Of a DNA stretch of 64,000 bases, positions 44,450 to 53,939 are shown piece by piece. The position numbers and the translations under genes are program-made. This DNA is from DATLGB01 sp963726825 (GTDB taxonomy: Bacteria > Actinomycetota > Thermoleophilia > Solirubrobacterales > Solirubrobacteraceae). Positions within the stretch are counted from its first letter, which is position 1. Every line of letters starts with the position of its first letter. The notes under the pieces are model-generated. The model was not told the origin of the DNA, made no database searches, and saw nothing but the letters and a program-made list of their open reading frames with translations. The DNA lies in contig CAVSDT010000001.1 of the NCBI GenBank assembly GCA_963726825.1, positions 744,001 to 808,000 of the forward strand. Reading direction: 5' to 3'.

Positions 44450-44504
44450 GGTCCGCCTGCGGGACCACGGCTGCGGCGGGAGGGCGTGGTCAGCCTGGTG
44501 GACC
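44450..44504. repeat. Long hairpin B, same design as hairpin A
   Basis: Outer arms GGTCCGCC and GGTGGACC (one mismatch), 5-base internal loops, inner arms GACCACG and CGTGGTC. Shares the GACCAC/GTGGTC core with hairpin A. It ends 45 bases before tRNA-Arg. Confidence 0.7.
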
Positions 44505-44532
44505 GCCCTTCCCCCGCGCCTGCCGACCCGCG

Positions 44533-44538
44533 TACGCT
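44533..44538 (+). promoter_or_regulatory. Candidate -10 box for tRNA-Arg
   Basis: TACGCT, 11 bases upstream of the tRNA. The -35 region is not recognisable. Confidence 0.3.
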
Positions 44539-44549
44539 TGCGCCGTCAG

Positions 44550-44622
44550 GCCCCGGTAGCTCAGCGGATAGAGCGACCGCCTCCTAAGCGGTAGGTCGCA
44601 GGTTCGATTCCTGCCCGGGGCG
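44550..44622 (+). tRNA. tRNA-Arg(CCT)
   Basis: A 73-nucleotide cloverleaf: acceptor GCCCCGG/CCGGGGC, D stem GCTC/GAGC, anticodon stem ACCGC/GCGGT with loop CTCCTAA (anticodon CCT, decoding AGG), T arm GCAGG/CCTGC, loop TTCGATT, discriminator G. CCA is not encoded. Confidence 0.97.
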
Positions 44623-44700
44623 TCGCCTTGAGCGCGGCACCCGCAGCTGGACGGATGTCGTATCCCGCCCCCGCCCGCGGGTGCCGATGCGGACCGCACG

Positions 44701-45405
44701 ATGGCCGCCACCATCAGCACGGGAGCCCTTGCCGGGGCCGTCCGCGCGCTTCGCGACGCCGTGACGCGCGACGAGATCCGCCGGATCGAGACCGCCTTCG
44801 CCGCGGCGGGCGCCCCCGCGGAGGAGATCGCGCTGCTCGCCGACGTCGCCCTCGTCGCCTCCGGACGGCTCGAGGCCCGCGAGGAGGCCCGCCGCGACGT
44901 CCTCACCGGCGTCCTCAACCGGCGCGGCTTCCAGCAGGCCGCCGAGGCGCAGCTGGCCGCCTGCCCCGGGCCGGTCGCCGTGGTCGTCACCGACGTCGAC
45001 GGCCTCAAGGCCATCAACGACCGGCTCGGACACGACGCCGGCTCGCGCACCCTGCGCGCCGCCGCGACCGCGCTCGCCGACGCCTTCCCCGGCGCGGTCG
45101 TGGGCCGCATGGGCGGGGACGAGTTCGCGGCCCTGGTCCCCGACCGATCCGAGGTCGCCATGCTGGCCCGTCGGCTCGCCACGACCGTGCAGGCCGGGCG
45201 GCTCGGCGAGGCGCCGCTGCGGCTCAGCGCCGGCTTCGCCACCGGCATCGCCGTCGACGCCCGCGACCTCGACGACCTCCTGCGCGCGGCCGACGCCGAC
45301 CTGTACCGCCACAGGAGCACGCGCCGCCGTCACGAGCCCCGCCATCGCCAGTCCCACGCGTCCGGCCGCCGAGCGCTGAGCCCCGCGCAACGGGCCGCGA
45401 GCTGA
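44701..45405 (+). CDS. GGDEF-domain protein (diguanylate cyclase candidate)
   Basis: A 234-residue cytoplasmic protein: N-terminal helical segment of about 60 residues and a GGDEF domain with DVLTGVLNRRGF, TDVDGLKAINDRLGHDAG and RMGGDEFAALV (about residues 136-142). The GGDEF active site is intact, so cyclic di-GMP synthesis is plausible. There is no membrane helix or sensor domain, and the C-terminal 30 residues are Arg/His-rich. The start ATG is 78 bases after tRNA-Arg. An STAS-domain gene follows 14 bases later. Confidence 0.88.
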   Translation: MAATISTGALAGAVRALRDAVTRDEIRRIETAFAAAGAPAEEIALLADVALVASGRLEAREEARRDVLTGVLNRRGFQQAAEAQLAACPGPVAVVVTDVDGLKAINDRLGHDAGSRTLRAAATALADAFPGAVVGRMGGDEFAALVPDRSEVAMLARRLATTVQAGRLGEAPLRLSAGFATGIAVDARDLDDLLRAADADLYRHRSTRRRHEPRHRQSHASGRRALSPAQRAAS

Positions 45406-45419
45406 CTTCGCCTGACGGC

Positions 45420-45767
45420 ATGCTTGACTCCCCCGCCCGCGTGGCCGCACCCGCCCCCCTCATCGTCACCGTCCACACCGACGGCCCGCGCACCCAGGTG
45501 CGCGCCGCCGGCGAGATCGACCTGCTCACGGTCGCCGAGCTCGAGACCCCGCTCACCGCGGCCATCGAGGCCGGCGACGCGGTGCTGCTGGACCTCTCGC
45601 AGGTCGAGTTCATCGACTCCACCGGCCTGCGCCTGCTGCTGGAGAGCCGCAACCACGCGGCCCCGCCCCACGGTGGCGGCCTGGCCCTGCGCCTCGGCGG
45701 CAGGACCCACGTGCGGCGCCTGCTGGATCTCACCGGGGTCCTGCACCTCTTCGACCTCGAGGACTAG
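45420..45767 (+). CDS. STAS-domain anti-sigma-factor antagonist
   Basis: A 115-residue SpoIIAA-like protein. The phosphorylatable serine is in VEFIDSTGLRLLLES (about residue 66). RAAGEIDLLTVAELETPL at the N-terminal half also matches the family. Probably partners an anti-sigma kinase elsewhere. ATG at 45420, 14 bases after the GGDEF gene stop; likely one transcript. Confidence 0.88.
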   Translation: MLDSPARVAAPAPLIVTVHTDGPRTQVRAAGEIDLLTVAELETPLTAAIEAGDAVLLDLSQVEFIDSTGLRLLLESRNHAAPPHGGGLALRLGGRTHVRRLLDLTGVLHLFDLED

Positions 45768-45808
45768 ACCGCTCGGCACGCGCTCGGCGAACCCGCGGGT
45801 TCGCACAT

Positions 45809-45839
45809 TTGGTCAAACCCCTTGACCGTGGGCTACGAT
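45809..45839 (+). promoter_or_regulatory. Putative promoter/operator of the opp operon
   Basis: TTGGTC (45809-45814) could be a -35 and TACGAT (45834-45839) a -10, but the spacing (19 bases) is long. Overlapping them is a perfect palindrome GGTCAA-N5-TTGACC (45811-45827), which looks like a repressor or activator site. About 110 bases of leader follow before oppC. Confidence 0.35.
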
Positions 45840-45950
45840 GCCGCGATCCCTAAGGGGAACGTAAGGGCGGCGACCGGCTCCGGCCAGGCCGCCGCGAAGC
45901 AGCTAGGGGGAACAACTGAACGCCGCAGCACACCGTGGGGTCCCGCGCCG

Positions 45951-46943
45951 ATGAGCACGGGCTCTGTAGATCTGCTCGTCCACGAGGGTGACGATCCCGG
46001 CGTCGCCGTCGACGCCGGCGACCGCATCGCCGCTCGTTCGCCGCTCGAGCTGTTCTGGGTGCGCCTGCGCCGCGACCGCGTCGCGATGGTCGCGCTGGGC
46101 TTCATCGTCGTCCTCGTCCTGACGGCGATCTTCGCGCCGCTGATCATCAAGCTCGTCGGCTCCGCGGGCATCAGCACCCCCGATCGAACGACCTTCGACG
46201 ACTTCGGCCTCCCGACCGCGGAGCTCAAGGGGGGGCCGGGCTCCCCGCACCTCTTCGGCGTCGACCAGCTCGGCCGCGACGTCTTCGCCCGCACCCTCTT
46301 CGGAGCCCGCGCCTCGCTCGAGGTGGCGTTCATCTCCACCTCCATCGCCGTCCTCGTCGGCGTCGTGCTCGGGATGGTCTCCGGCTACTACCGCGGTGTC
46401 GTCGACGCCGTGCTGTCGCGGATCATGGACATCCAGCTCGCCTTCCCGGTGCTGCTGCTGGCCATCGGCCTCGGCGCCGCGTGCGTCCTCGGCTGCCTCG
46501 GCGGCGTGATCAAGCCGGGCCTGCCCGTGGTGATCTTCACCATCGCGATCGCCCAGTGGCCCTACATGGCCCGCATCATCCGCGGCCAGGTCCTGTCGCT
46601 GCGCGAGAAGGAGTACGTCGACGCGGCGCGCTCCCTCGGCGCCTCCGACGCGCGCATCATCTTCCGCGAGATCCTCCCGAACCTCGTCGCGCCGATCATC
46701 GTCTACTCGACGGTCCTGATCCCGACGAACATCCTGTTCGAGGCGGCCCTCTCCTTCCTCGGCGTCGGCGTCCAGCCGCCCACGCCCTCGTGGGGCGAGA
46801 TGATCTCCTCCGCGACCGACATCTTCGACATCGCCTGGTGGTTCATGTTCTTCCCCGGGGTGGCGCTGCTCCTCACGGTGCTCAGCTTCAACCTGGTCGG
46901 AGACGGCCTGCAGGACGCTCTCAACCCGCGGGCCAAGAAGTGA
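45951..46943 (+). CDS. oppC: Oligopeptide ABC transporter permease OppC
   Basis: A 330-residue permease. One helix near residue 40-60 is followed by an extracytoplasmic loop (to about residue 120), then five more helices. The EAA loop is EYVDAARSLGASDARIIFREILPN. HLFGVDQLGRDVFARTLFGAR before the second helix is the OppC/DppC signature. I chose ATG 45951; a TTG further upstream (45822) lies within the putative promoter. A CTG-initiated 12-codon leader (45916-45954) preceded by AGGGGG overlaps the ATG, possibly a leader peptide. First gene of oppCABDF. Confidence 0.9.
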   Translation: MSTGSVDLLVHEGDDPGVAVDAGDRIAARSPLELFWVRLRRDRVAMVALGFIVVLVLTAIFAPLIIKLVGSAGISTPDRTTFDDFGLPTAELKGGPGSPHLFGVDQLGRDVFARTLFGARASLEVAFISTSIAVLVGVVLGMVSGYYRGVVDAVLSRIMDIQLAFPVLLLAIGLGAACVLGCLGGVIKPGLPVVIFTIAIAQWPYMARIIRGQVLSLREKEYVDAARSLGASDARIIFREILPNLVAPIIVYSTVLIPTNILFEAALSFLGVGVQPPTPSWGEMISSATDIFDIAWWFMFFPGVALLLTVLSFNLVGDGLQDALNPRAKK

Positions 46944-46978
46944 CCGGCCCGCCCACACGTAGTGAAAGGAACGACGCA

Positions 46979-48790
46979 TTGAGCAGGTACACCCGAGGTT
47001 GGCTGATGGCCGCCCTCCTGGCCTTCGTCGCCATGGCGGCCGCAGGCTGCGGCGGCGGTTCTGACAGCGGCAGCAAGTCCTCTGGCGGCTCCACCGCCCC
47101 CGGCGGCGTCAACGCCGACGAGGGCAAGCAGGGCGGCAGCGTCACCTACCTCGCCGCGGGCGACGTCGACTACCTCGATCCGGGCCAGACGTACTACACG
47201 TTCGGCTACGCGGTCCAGATGGCGACCAACCGCACCCTCTACTCCTTCAAGCCGGGCGAGAGCGACAAGCCCGAGGCGGACCTCGCCGACGGCGAGCCGG
47301 AGATCTCGAGCGACAAGAAGACCATCACGGTCAAGATGAAGCCGGGCGTCAAGTTCGCCCCGCCGGTCAACCGCGCCGTGACGTCCAAGGACGTCAAGTA
47401 CGCGATCGAGCGCGCCTTCACCACGAACGTGGCGTCGGGCTACGCGACCTCCTACTTCCCGGAGATCGAGGGCGCCCCGGCCGAGCCCGTCGACTACGGC
47501 AAGCTCAAGCCGTTCTCGGGCCTGCAGACGCCGGACGACAACACGCTGGTCATCAAGCTCACCAAGCCGGTCGCCCAGCGCGTCGCCAGCGCCCTGGTGA
47601 TGCCGATCACCGTCCCGGTGCCGGAGGAGTACGCGAAGAAGTACGACCAGAAGTCCCCGTCCGCGTACGACCAGTACGTCGCGTTCTCCGGGCCCTACAT
47701 GGTCAAGAACGACAGCTCCGGCAAGGTCCAGGGCGTCGGTCGTCAGCCCGGCCGCAAGATCGAGCTGGTCCGCAACCCCAACTGGGACAAGGCGACGGAC
47801 TTCCGTCCGGCGTACCTGGACTCGATCACGATCGACGAGGGCAACGACGACCTCAAGGTCGCCTCGCAGCGGACGCTGAGCGGCGAGAAGCTCATCTGCT
47901 GCGACTCGGGTCAGCCGCCGATCACCATCCTGCGTCGCGCCCTCCAGCGCAACAAGGACCAGATCGCCAAGGTCCCGTCGGGTGGCACGCGCTGGATCGC
48001 GCTCAACACGACGGTCAAGCCGCTGGACAACGTCAACGTCCGCAAGGCCATCATCGCCTCCTTCGACCGCGATGCGCTCCGCGCGACCCGCGGCGGCGCG
48101 GTCGTCGGCCCGATCGCGCAGTCCTTCATCCCGCCGGGGATCCCGGGTCACGAGGAGTCCGGCGGCGAGAAGGGCTTCGACGGCGTCGACTACATGGCGA
48201 ACCCGAAGGGCGACCTCGCCGTGGCCAAGAAGTACATGCTGGCCGCCAAGAAGGACGGCGTCGCCGACATCGACGACCAGGGCAAGTACACCGGCGGCGA
48301 GCTGCTGACGATCGCCACCAACGCCGACCCGGGCCTCACCACGGCCCAGACGGCGCAGTCGGAGTTCCAGAAGCTCGGCTTCAAGCTGAACTTCCGTCAG
48401 GTCCCGCAGGACACGCTGTACACGAAGTTCTGCGGCGTCCCGGCCCGCAAGGTCGCGGTCTGCCCGAACGTCGGGTGGTTCAAGGACTTCACGGATCCGG
48501 AGTCCATGCTGGAGCCGACGTTCGACGGCAAGGCCATCAAGCCCGCCGGCAACGTCAACTGGTCGCAGCTCAAGAACCCGCAGATCGACGCGGCGATGGC
48601 CAAGGCCGCGCTGACCTCGGGCGACGAGCGCAACCAGGCCTGGGCGGACATCAACAAGATGATCGTCGAGCAGGCGCCGGGCATCCCCTACTCGTGGGAC
48701 GCCTCGTTCAACCTGGAGTCCGCGGATGTCGCCGGGGTCTCCAACGAGTACAACACGACCTGGGACCTCTCCTTCACCTCGCTGAAGTAG
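46979..48790 (+). CDS. oppA: Oligopeptide-binding lipoprotein OppA
   Basis: A 603-residue solute-binding protein (SBP family 5). TTG start at 46979, preceded by AAAGGA eight bases upstream. Lipobox MAAAGC followed by a Gly/Ser-rich linker anchors it outside the membrane. Family segments: NPNWDKATDFRPAYLD, TRWIALNTTVKPLDN with VRKAIIASFDR. ABC-family-5 SBPs bind oligopeptides or other solutes; specificity cannot be read. A strong hairpin follows its stop, which may adjust expression of this component. Confidence 0.9.
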   Translation: MSRYTRGWLMAALLAFVAMAAAGCGGGSDSGSKSSGGSTAPGGVNADEGKQGGSVTYLAAGDVDYLDPGQTYYTFGYAVQMATNRTLYSFKPGESDKPEADLADGEPEISSDKKTITVKMKPGVKFAPPVNRAVTSKDVKYAIERAFTTNVASGYATSYFPEIEGAPAEPVDYGKLKPFSGLQTPDDNTLVIKLTKPVAQRVASALVMPITVPVPEEYAKKYDQKSPSAYDQYVAFSGPYMVKNDSSGKVQGVGRQPGRKIELVRNPNWDKATDFRPAYLDSITIDEGNDDLKVASQRTLSGEKLICCDSGQPPITILRRALQRNKDQIAKVPSGGTRWIALNTTVKPLDNVNVRKAIIASFDRDALRATRGGAVVGPIAQSFIPPGIPGHEESGGEKGFDGVDYMANPKGDLAVAKKYMLAAKKDGVADIDDQGKYTGGELLTIATNADPGLTTAQTAQSEFQKLGFKLNFRQVPQDTLYTKFCGVPARKVAVCPNVGWFKDFTDPESMLEPTFDGKAIKPAGNVNWSQLKNPQIDAAMAKAALTSGDERNQAWADINKMIVEQAPGIPYSWDASFNLESADVAGVSNEYNTTWDLSFTSLK

Positions 48791-48812
48791 GGGCCCAGGC
48801 CACCTGACGCGC

Positions 48813-48844
48813 GGCGCCGCCGCACCTGCGGGTGCGGCGGCGCC
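48813..48844 (+). terminator. 14-base perfect hairpin within the opp operon
   Basis: Arms GGCGCCGCCGCACC and GGTGCGGCGGCGCC around a TGCG loop, extended by one or two more pairs. It lies between oppA and oppB. In such operons these stems protect upstream mRNA or partly terminate, so that the binding protein is made in excess over the permease. Confidence 0.8.
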
Positions 48845-48879
48845 GTCGCGTGCGGTCTCCCGACTCGACCTTCCATCCC

Positions 48880-49839
<960 letters not shown>

Positions 49840-49841
49840 CG

Positions 49842-50897
49842 ATGCCCCTGCTCGAGATCACGGACCTGAAGGTCCACTTCCAGACCGAGGACGGCCTCGT
49901 CAAGGCCGTCGACGGGGTCTCCTACACCGTCGACGCCGGGCAGACGCTCGGCATCGTCGGCGAGTCCGGCTCCGGCAAGTCCGTCTCGTCGATGACGGTG
50001 ATGGGGCTGACGCGGGCGCCCAACGCGCACATCTCCGGCTCCATCCGCTTCGACGGCCAGGAGCTGCTGACGGCGTCCGACGACGAGCTGCGCAAGATCC
50101 GCGGCAACGACATCGCGATGATCTTCCAGGACCCGCTGTCCTCCCTGCACCCCTTCTACAAGGTGGGCAAGCAGATCGCGGAGGCGGTGCGCGTCCACAA
50201 CGACGTCTCCAAGGCGCAGGCGCGCGACCGCGCGGTCGAGATGCTCGGCCTCGTCGGCATCCCGGAGCCCAAGCGCCGGGCGGACTCCTACCCGCACGAG
50301 TTCTCCGGCGGCATGCGCCAGCGCGCGATGATCGCCATGGCGCTCGCCAACGACCCGAAGCTCCTGATCGCCGACGAGCCCACCACGGCGCTCGACGTGA
50401 CGGTCCAGGCGCAGATCCTCGACCTGATCGAGCGCCTCCAGACGGAGTTCGACGCCGCCGTCGTCGTCATCACCCACGACCTCGGCGTCGTGGCCGAGCA
50501 CGCGGACGACATCGCCGTGATGTACGCCGGCCGGATCGTCGAGCAGGCGCCGACCGACACCATCTTCCACACGCCCGAGCACCCCTACACCTGGGGCCTG
50601 CTGTCCTCCATCCCCCGCATGGACACCCCGCGGGGGGATGCGCTGATCCCGATCGGCGGCCGCCCGCCGTCGCTGATCACGCTGCCGGGCGGCTGCTCGT
50701 TCCATCCGCGCTGCCCGTACGTGCGGGAGGCCCACAAGCACACCGAGCCCGCCCTCGTGCCGGTCCCCGACCAGCCCGAGCACCTCGTCGCCTGCCTGCT
50801 CGACCACGGCACGCGCGCCCGCATCCGGACGGAGCTGCACGCCGGCCGCACGCCGGAGCAGGTCCGCGAGGGGATCCAGGAGGGGAGCGCGCGATGA
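49842..50897 (+). CDS. oppD: Oligopeptide ABC transporter ATPase OppD
   Basis: A 351-residue ABC ATPase. Walker A GESGSGKSV, Q-loop IFQDPLSSLHPF, signature FSGGMRQRAMIAMAL, Walker B LLIADEPTTALDVT and THDLGVVAEHADD. The C-terminal region has the Cys motif CSFHPRCPYV, with a further Cys downstream (LVACLLDHG), typical of Opp/Dpp ATPases, which may bind a metal cluster. ATGA overlap with oppF. Confidence 0.95.
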   Translation: MPLLEITDLKVHFQTEDGLVKAVDGVSYTVDAGQTLGIVGESGSGKSVSSMTVMGLTRAPNAHISGSIRFDGQELLTASDDELRKIRGNDIAMIFQDPLSSLHPFYKVGKQIAEAVRVHNDVSKAQARDRAVEMLGLVGIPEPKRRADSYPHEFSGGMRQRAMIAMALANDPKLLIADEPTTALDVTVQAQILDLIERLQTEFDAAVVVITHDLGVVAEHADDIAVMYAGRIVEQAPTDTIFHTPEHPYTWGLLSSIPRMDTPRGDALIPIGGRPPSLITLPGGCSFHPRCPYVREAHKHTEPALVPVPDQPEHLVACLLDHGTRARIRTELHAGRTPEQVREGIQEGSAR

Positions 50898-51961
50898 GCG
50901 ACGTCGCCACGGAGGCCCGCACCGACGCCGGCGGCGCCCGCAACGCGGGCGAGCCGCTGCTCGAGGTCCGCGACCTCGTCAAGCACTTCCCGATCCGCGC
51001 GGGCCTGCTGTCGCGCCAGGTCGGGGCCGTCAAGGCCGTCGACGGCGTCTCCTTCGATGCCTACGCGGGCGAGACGCTCGGCGTCGTCGGCGAGTCCGGC
51101 TGCGGCAAGTCGACGATGGCGCGCGTGCTGATGCGCCTGCTGGACCCGACGAGCGGCTCGGTCAAGCTCGACGGGCGCGACATCACGGCGGCCAAGGGTC
51201 AGCAGCTCAAGGAGCTGCGCCGCGACGTCCAGATGATCTTCCAGGACCCGTACTCGTCGCTGAACCCGCGCAAGACGGTCGGCACGATCATCGGCGAGCC
51301 GTACGCGATCCAGGGGACCATCGCCGACGCCCCGGGCCGCAAGCGCGCGGTCCAGGACGTGATGGACCTCGTGGGCCTCAACCCCGAGCACTACAACCGC
51401 TATCCGCACCAGTTCTCCGGTGGCCAGCGCCAGCGCATCGGCGTCGCACGCGCGCTCGCGCTCAAGCCGAAGGTCCTGATCGCCGACGAGCCGGTCTCGG
51501 CACTGGACGTCTCGATCCAGGCGCAGATCCTCAACCTCCTGCAGGACCTGCAGAAGGAGATGGGGCTGACGCTGATCTTCATCGCCCACGACCTCTCCGT
51601 CGTGCGCCACATGTGCGACCGCGTGGCCGTCATGTACCTCGGCAAGATCGTCGAGCTGGCGACGGGCGACCAGCTCTACGGGCACCCGCGCCACCCGTAC
51701 ACGGGCGCGCTGATGTCGGCGGTCCCGCTGGCCGACCCGCGCCTGGCGGCGCGCAAGGGCCGGCAGATCCTCACGGGCGACGTGCCGTCCCCGACGAACC
51801 CGCCGAGCGCCTGCCGCTTCCACACCCGCTGCCCGAAGTTCGTGGCGGGCACGTGCGACACCGACCCGCCGGAGCTCGAGCCCAAGGACGGCGGCAATCT
51901 CGCGGCCTGCTGGTTCCCGCTGGAGGGCGACGCGCCCATCCAGCCCTCCAGCGCCGTCTAG
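50894..51961 (+). CDS. oppF: Oligopeptide ABC transporter ATPase OppF
   Basis: A 355-residue ABC ATPase. Walker A GESGCGKST, signature FSGGQRQRIGVARALAL, Walker B VLIADEPVSALDVS, THDLSVV-like IAHDLSVVRHMCDR. The C-terminal Cys motif CRFHTRCPKFVAG, followed by Cys in GTCDTDPPE, matches OppF. The N terminus carries a 15-residue Thr/Ala/Gly-rich extension. It closes the operon oppC-A-B-D-F; the unknown gene on the other strand ends four bases later. Confidence 0.95.
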   Translation: MSDVATEARTDAGGARNAGEPLLEVRDLVKHFPIRAGLLSRQVGAVKAVDGVSFDAYAGETLGVVGESGCGKSTMARVLMRLLDPTSGSVKLDGRDITAAKGQQLKELRRDVQMIFQDPYSSLNPRKTVGTIIGEPYAIQGTIADAPGRKRAVQDVMDLVGLNPEHYNRYPHQFSGGQRQRIGVARALALKPKVLIADEPVSALDVSIQAQILNLLQDLQKEMGLTLIFIAHDLSVVRHMCDRVAVMYLGKIVELATGDQLYGHPRHPYTGALMSAVPLADPRLAARKGRQILTGDVPSPTNPPSACRFHTRCPKFVAGTCDTDPPELEPKDGGNLAACWFPLEGDAPIQPSSAV

Positions 51962-51964
51962 GCG

Positions 51965-52615
51965 CTACGCCTCGTCGTCGTCCTCGTAGAGCGACTCGCG
52001 GGCCAGCTCCCGGCCGGCCTTGTCCCACAGGTGGATCTCGAGGTAGTCGGACTTGTAGGCGTCGGGCGCCAGCAGCGTGAAGCGGTCGCCCGCGACGGCG
52101 CACTGATCGACGGCGAGGCCGGCCAGCTCCGCGGTGGCGACGACGCCGCCGTTGACGAGCGTGCGGCCCCACACGAGCGTCATCGCCGCGACACGGCCGT
52201 GCTCGCCGCGCCAGCCGCCGATCACCTCGTCGCAGAGGTCGAGCTTCCACTCGGGGTGCTCGTCGGCGACCTCGTCGGTGTAGTCGGCGCGGATCACGAA
52301 GTCCGACGGCTCGCGGTCGGCCTCCTCCTCGGCGTCCGGATCCGGCGGCGTGAAGGAGACGAAGCCGAACACGTCGAGGTTCTCGCTCGTGCGCGCCGTG
52401 ACGGGGATGTAGGTGCGACCCGACCAGGTGCGGTCGGGGTGGAAGGCGAGCTCGCCGACCTCGCCGAGCGGGTCGCCGTCCTCCGTGGTGTCGGGGAACT
52501 CGAGGCAGGCGCCCAGGAACTCGGCGCGCAGGGTCTCCGCCCAGCGACCGCTCGGGGCGCCCTCCTGGGGCGGCTCGGCGGCGTAGCGGACGATCAGTCG
52601 TTCCTCGGGCGGCAT
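51965..52615 (-). CDS. Hypothetical acidic protein
   Basis: A 216-residue acidic protein without recognised domain. Segments include GELAFHPDRTWSGRTYIPVT, FVIRADYTDEVADEHPEWKLDLC and a closing DDDEA. High Asp/Glu content and lack of signal suggest a cytoplasmic globular protein. The ATG at 52615 shares a base with the dtd stop (TGATG); a GTG at 52618 is equally possible. Downstream it converges on oppF. Confidence 0.65.
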   Translation of the reverse strand: MPPEERLIVRYAAEPPQEGAPSGRWAETLRAEFLGACLEFPDTTEDGDPLGEVGELAFHPDRTWSGRTYIPVTARTSENLDVFGFVSFTPPDPDAEEEADREPSDFVIRADYTDEVADEHPEWKLDLCDEVIGGWRGEHGRVAAMTLVWGRTLVNGGVVATAELAGLAVDQCAVAGDRFTLLAPDAYKSDYLEIHLWDKAGRELARESLYEDDDEA

Positions 52616-53034
52616 CACGGCAGCGTAACCATGACCGTCACCGGGCCGTCGTTGACGAGCTCCACGGCCATGTCGGCGCCGAAGACGCCGCGCTGCGCGT
52701 CCAGCCGTGCGCAGAAGCGCTCGTACAGCGGTTCGGCCTGCTCGGGCCGGGCGGCGGCGACGTAGGAGGGGCGATTGCCCTTGCGCGCGTCGCCGTAGAG
52801 CGTGAACTGCGACACGACGAGCACCTCGCGGTCGCCGAGCGGCTCGTTCATGCGCCCGTCGGCGTCGGCGAACACGCGCAGCCTGCGGACCTTCTCCGCC
52901 AGCGCGTCGGCGACCGCCTCGGTGTCCTCGTGGGTGACGCCGAGCAGGACGAGGAGGCCGGGGCCGATCGCCCCGGTGACCACGCCGTCGACGGTCACGG
53001 CGGCGCGCGTCACGCGCTGGACGAGAGCTCTCAT
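52615..53034 (-). CDS. dtd: D-aminoacyl-tRNA deacylase
   Basis: A 139-residue DTD that removes D-amino acids from tRNA. Motifs: MRALVQRVTRAAVTVDG, VSQFTLYGDARKGNRPSY and NDGPVTV with the Gly-cisPro motif that rejects L-amino acids. ATG at 53034 is inside the AEC stop (ATGA). The larger open frame upstream encodes no homologous residues. Confidence 0.95.
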   Translation of the reverse strand: MRALVQRVTRAAVTVDGVVTGAIGPGLLVLLGVTHEDTEAVADALAEKVRRLRVFADADGRMNEPLGDREVLVVSQFTLYGDARKGNRPSYVAAARPEQAEPLYERFCARLDAQRGVFGADMAVELVNDGPVTVMVTLP

Positions 53035-53939
53035 GCCACGAACTCCAGCACGAGCCCGGCCGCGAGCACCAGCGCGGTGCCCCACGCGATCGCCGCGGCC
53101 TGGAACGGGACGTCGAGGCCGAACTGGCTCGCGATCCCCACGCCGGTGAGCCCGGGGGACATGGCGGCGCAGATGACGTAGGAGGTCGGCAGGTCGATCA
53201 GCGGCGCCGCCAGCGCCACGAGCAGCAGGGGCGCGAGGACCATGCGCAGGCCCAGCGCGGCGGCCACCGGCCGGGTCAGCGGCGGGGGGATGCGCAGGCC
53301 CCGGGCGGTGAGGACCGCGCCGACGGCGAACAGGCCGAGGGGCAGCTGCGCGTAGATGAGCACGCGGGAGGCGTCGATCGCGACGTCGGGGGCGAACGCC
53401 GCCGGGGCCATGAGCCCGAGGACGGCGGCGAGCAGCGGCGGGTTGCGCAGCAGGAACGTGCGGGTGCGCTCGGCGGCTCCCACCCCGGCCTTGGACCCGT
53501 AGGCGGCGGCGACGCCGAAGACGCCGAACAGCAGGACGGGCGCGGTGACGAGGGCGTCGTAGCCGACGGCGACGGTGATCTGGTCGCTGCCGAGCAGGAC
53601 GCCGACGATCGGCAGGCCGAGGTACCCGGAGTTCGCTTGCAGGCCGGCGTTCATCAGGGACCCGGTGGACGGGCGCGACAGGTGCAGCATCCGGGTGCCG
53701 ACCTGGTGGCCGGCGAGGCCGACGAGCGCGAGGGCGGCCCAGCCGAGGGCGATGCCGCCGACGACGTCGCGGTCGAGCTCCAGGCGGGTGACGTTGAAGA
53801 ACGTCACGATCGGGACGAACACGGTGATCATCACCGCCAGGAGGCGTTGGACCATCGCGGGGACGACGTCCGGCCGCCGCAGCTGGGCGGCGCGGCCGAC
53901 GGCGAGGGCGGCCGCCACGACGACGGCGATCAGGACCAT
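53031..53939 (-). CDS. AEC-family (auxin efflux carrier-like) transporter
   Basis: A 302-residue protein with about ten helices in two halves of five. Sequences such as LQANSGYLGLPIVGVLLG (crossover motif with Asn-Ser-Gly) and SPGLTGVGIASQFGLD (second crossover) are typical of AEC carriers, which move malate, auxin-like or other small organic acids. The stop overlaps the dtd start (ATGA), and its ATG directly follows the TGA of the upstream gene (TGAATG). Confidence 0.87.
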   Translation of the reverse strand: MVLIAVVVAAALAVGRAAQLRRPDVVPAMVQRLLAVMITVFVPIVTFFNVTRLELDRDVVGGIALGWAALALVGLAGHQVGTRMLHLSRPSTGSLMNAGLQANSGYLGLPIVGVLLGSDQITVAVGYDALVTAPVLLFGVFGVAAAYGSKAGVGAAERTRTFLLRNPPLLAAVLGLMAPAAFAPDVAIDASRVLIYAQLPLGLFAVGAVLTARGLRIPPPLTRPVAAALGLRMVLAPLLLVALAAPLIDLPTSYVICAAMSPGLTGVGIASQFGLDVPFQAAAIAWGTALVLAAGLVLEFVA

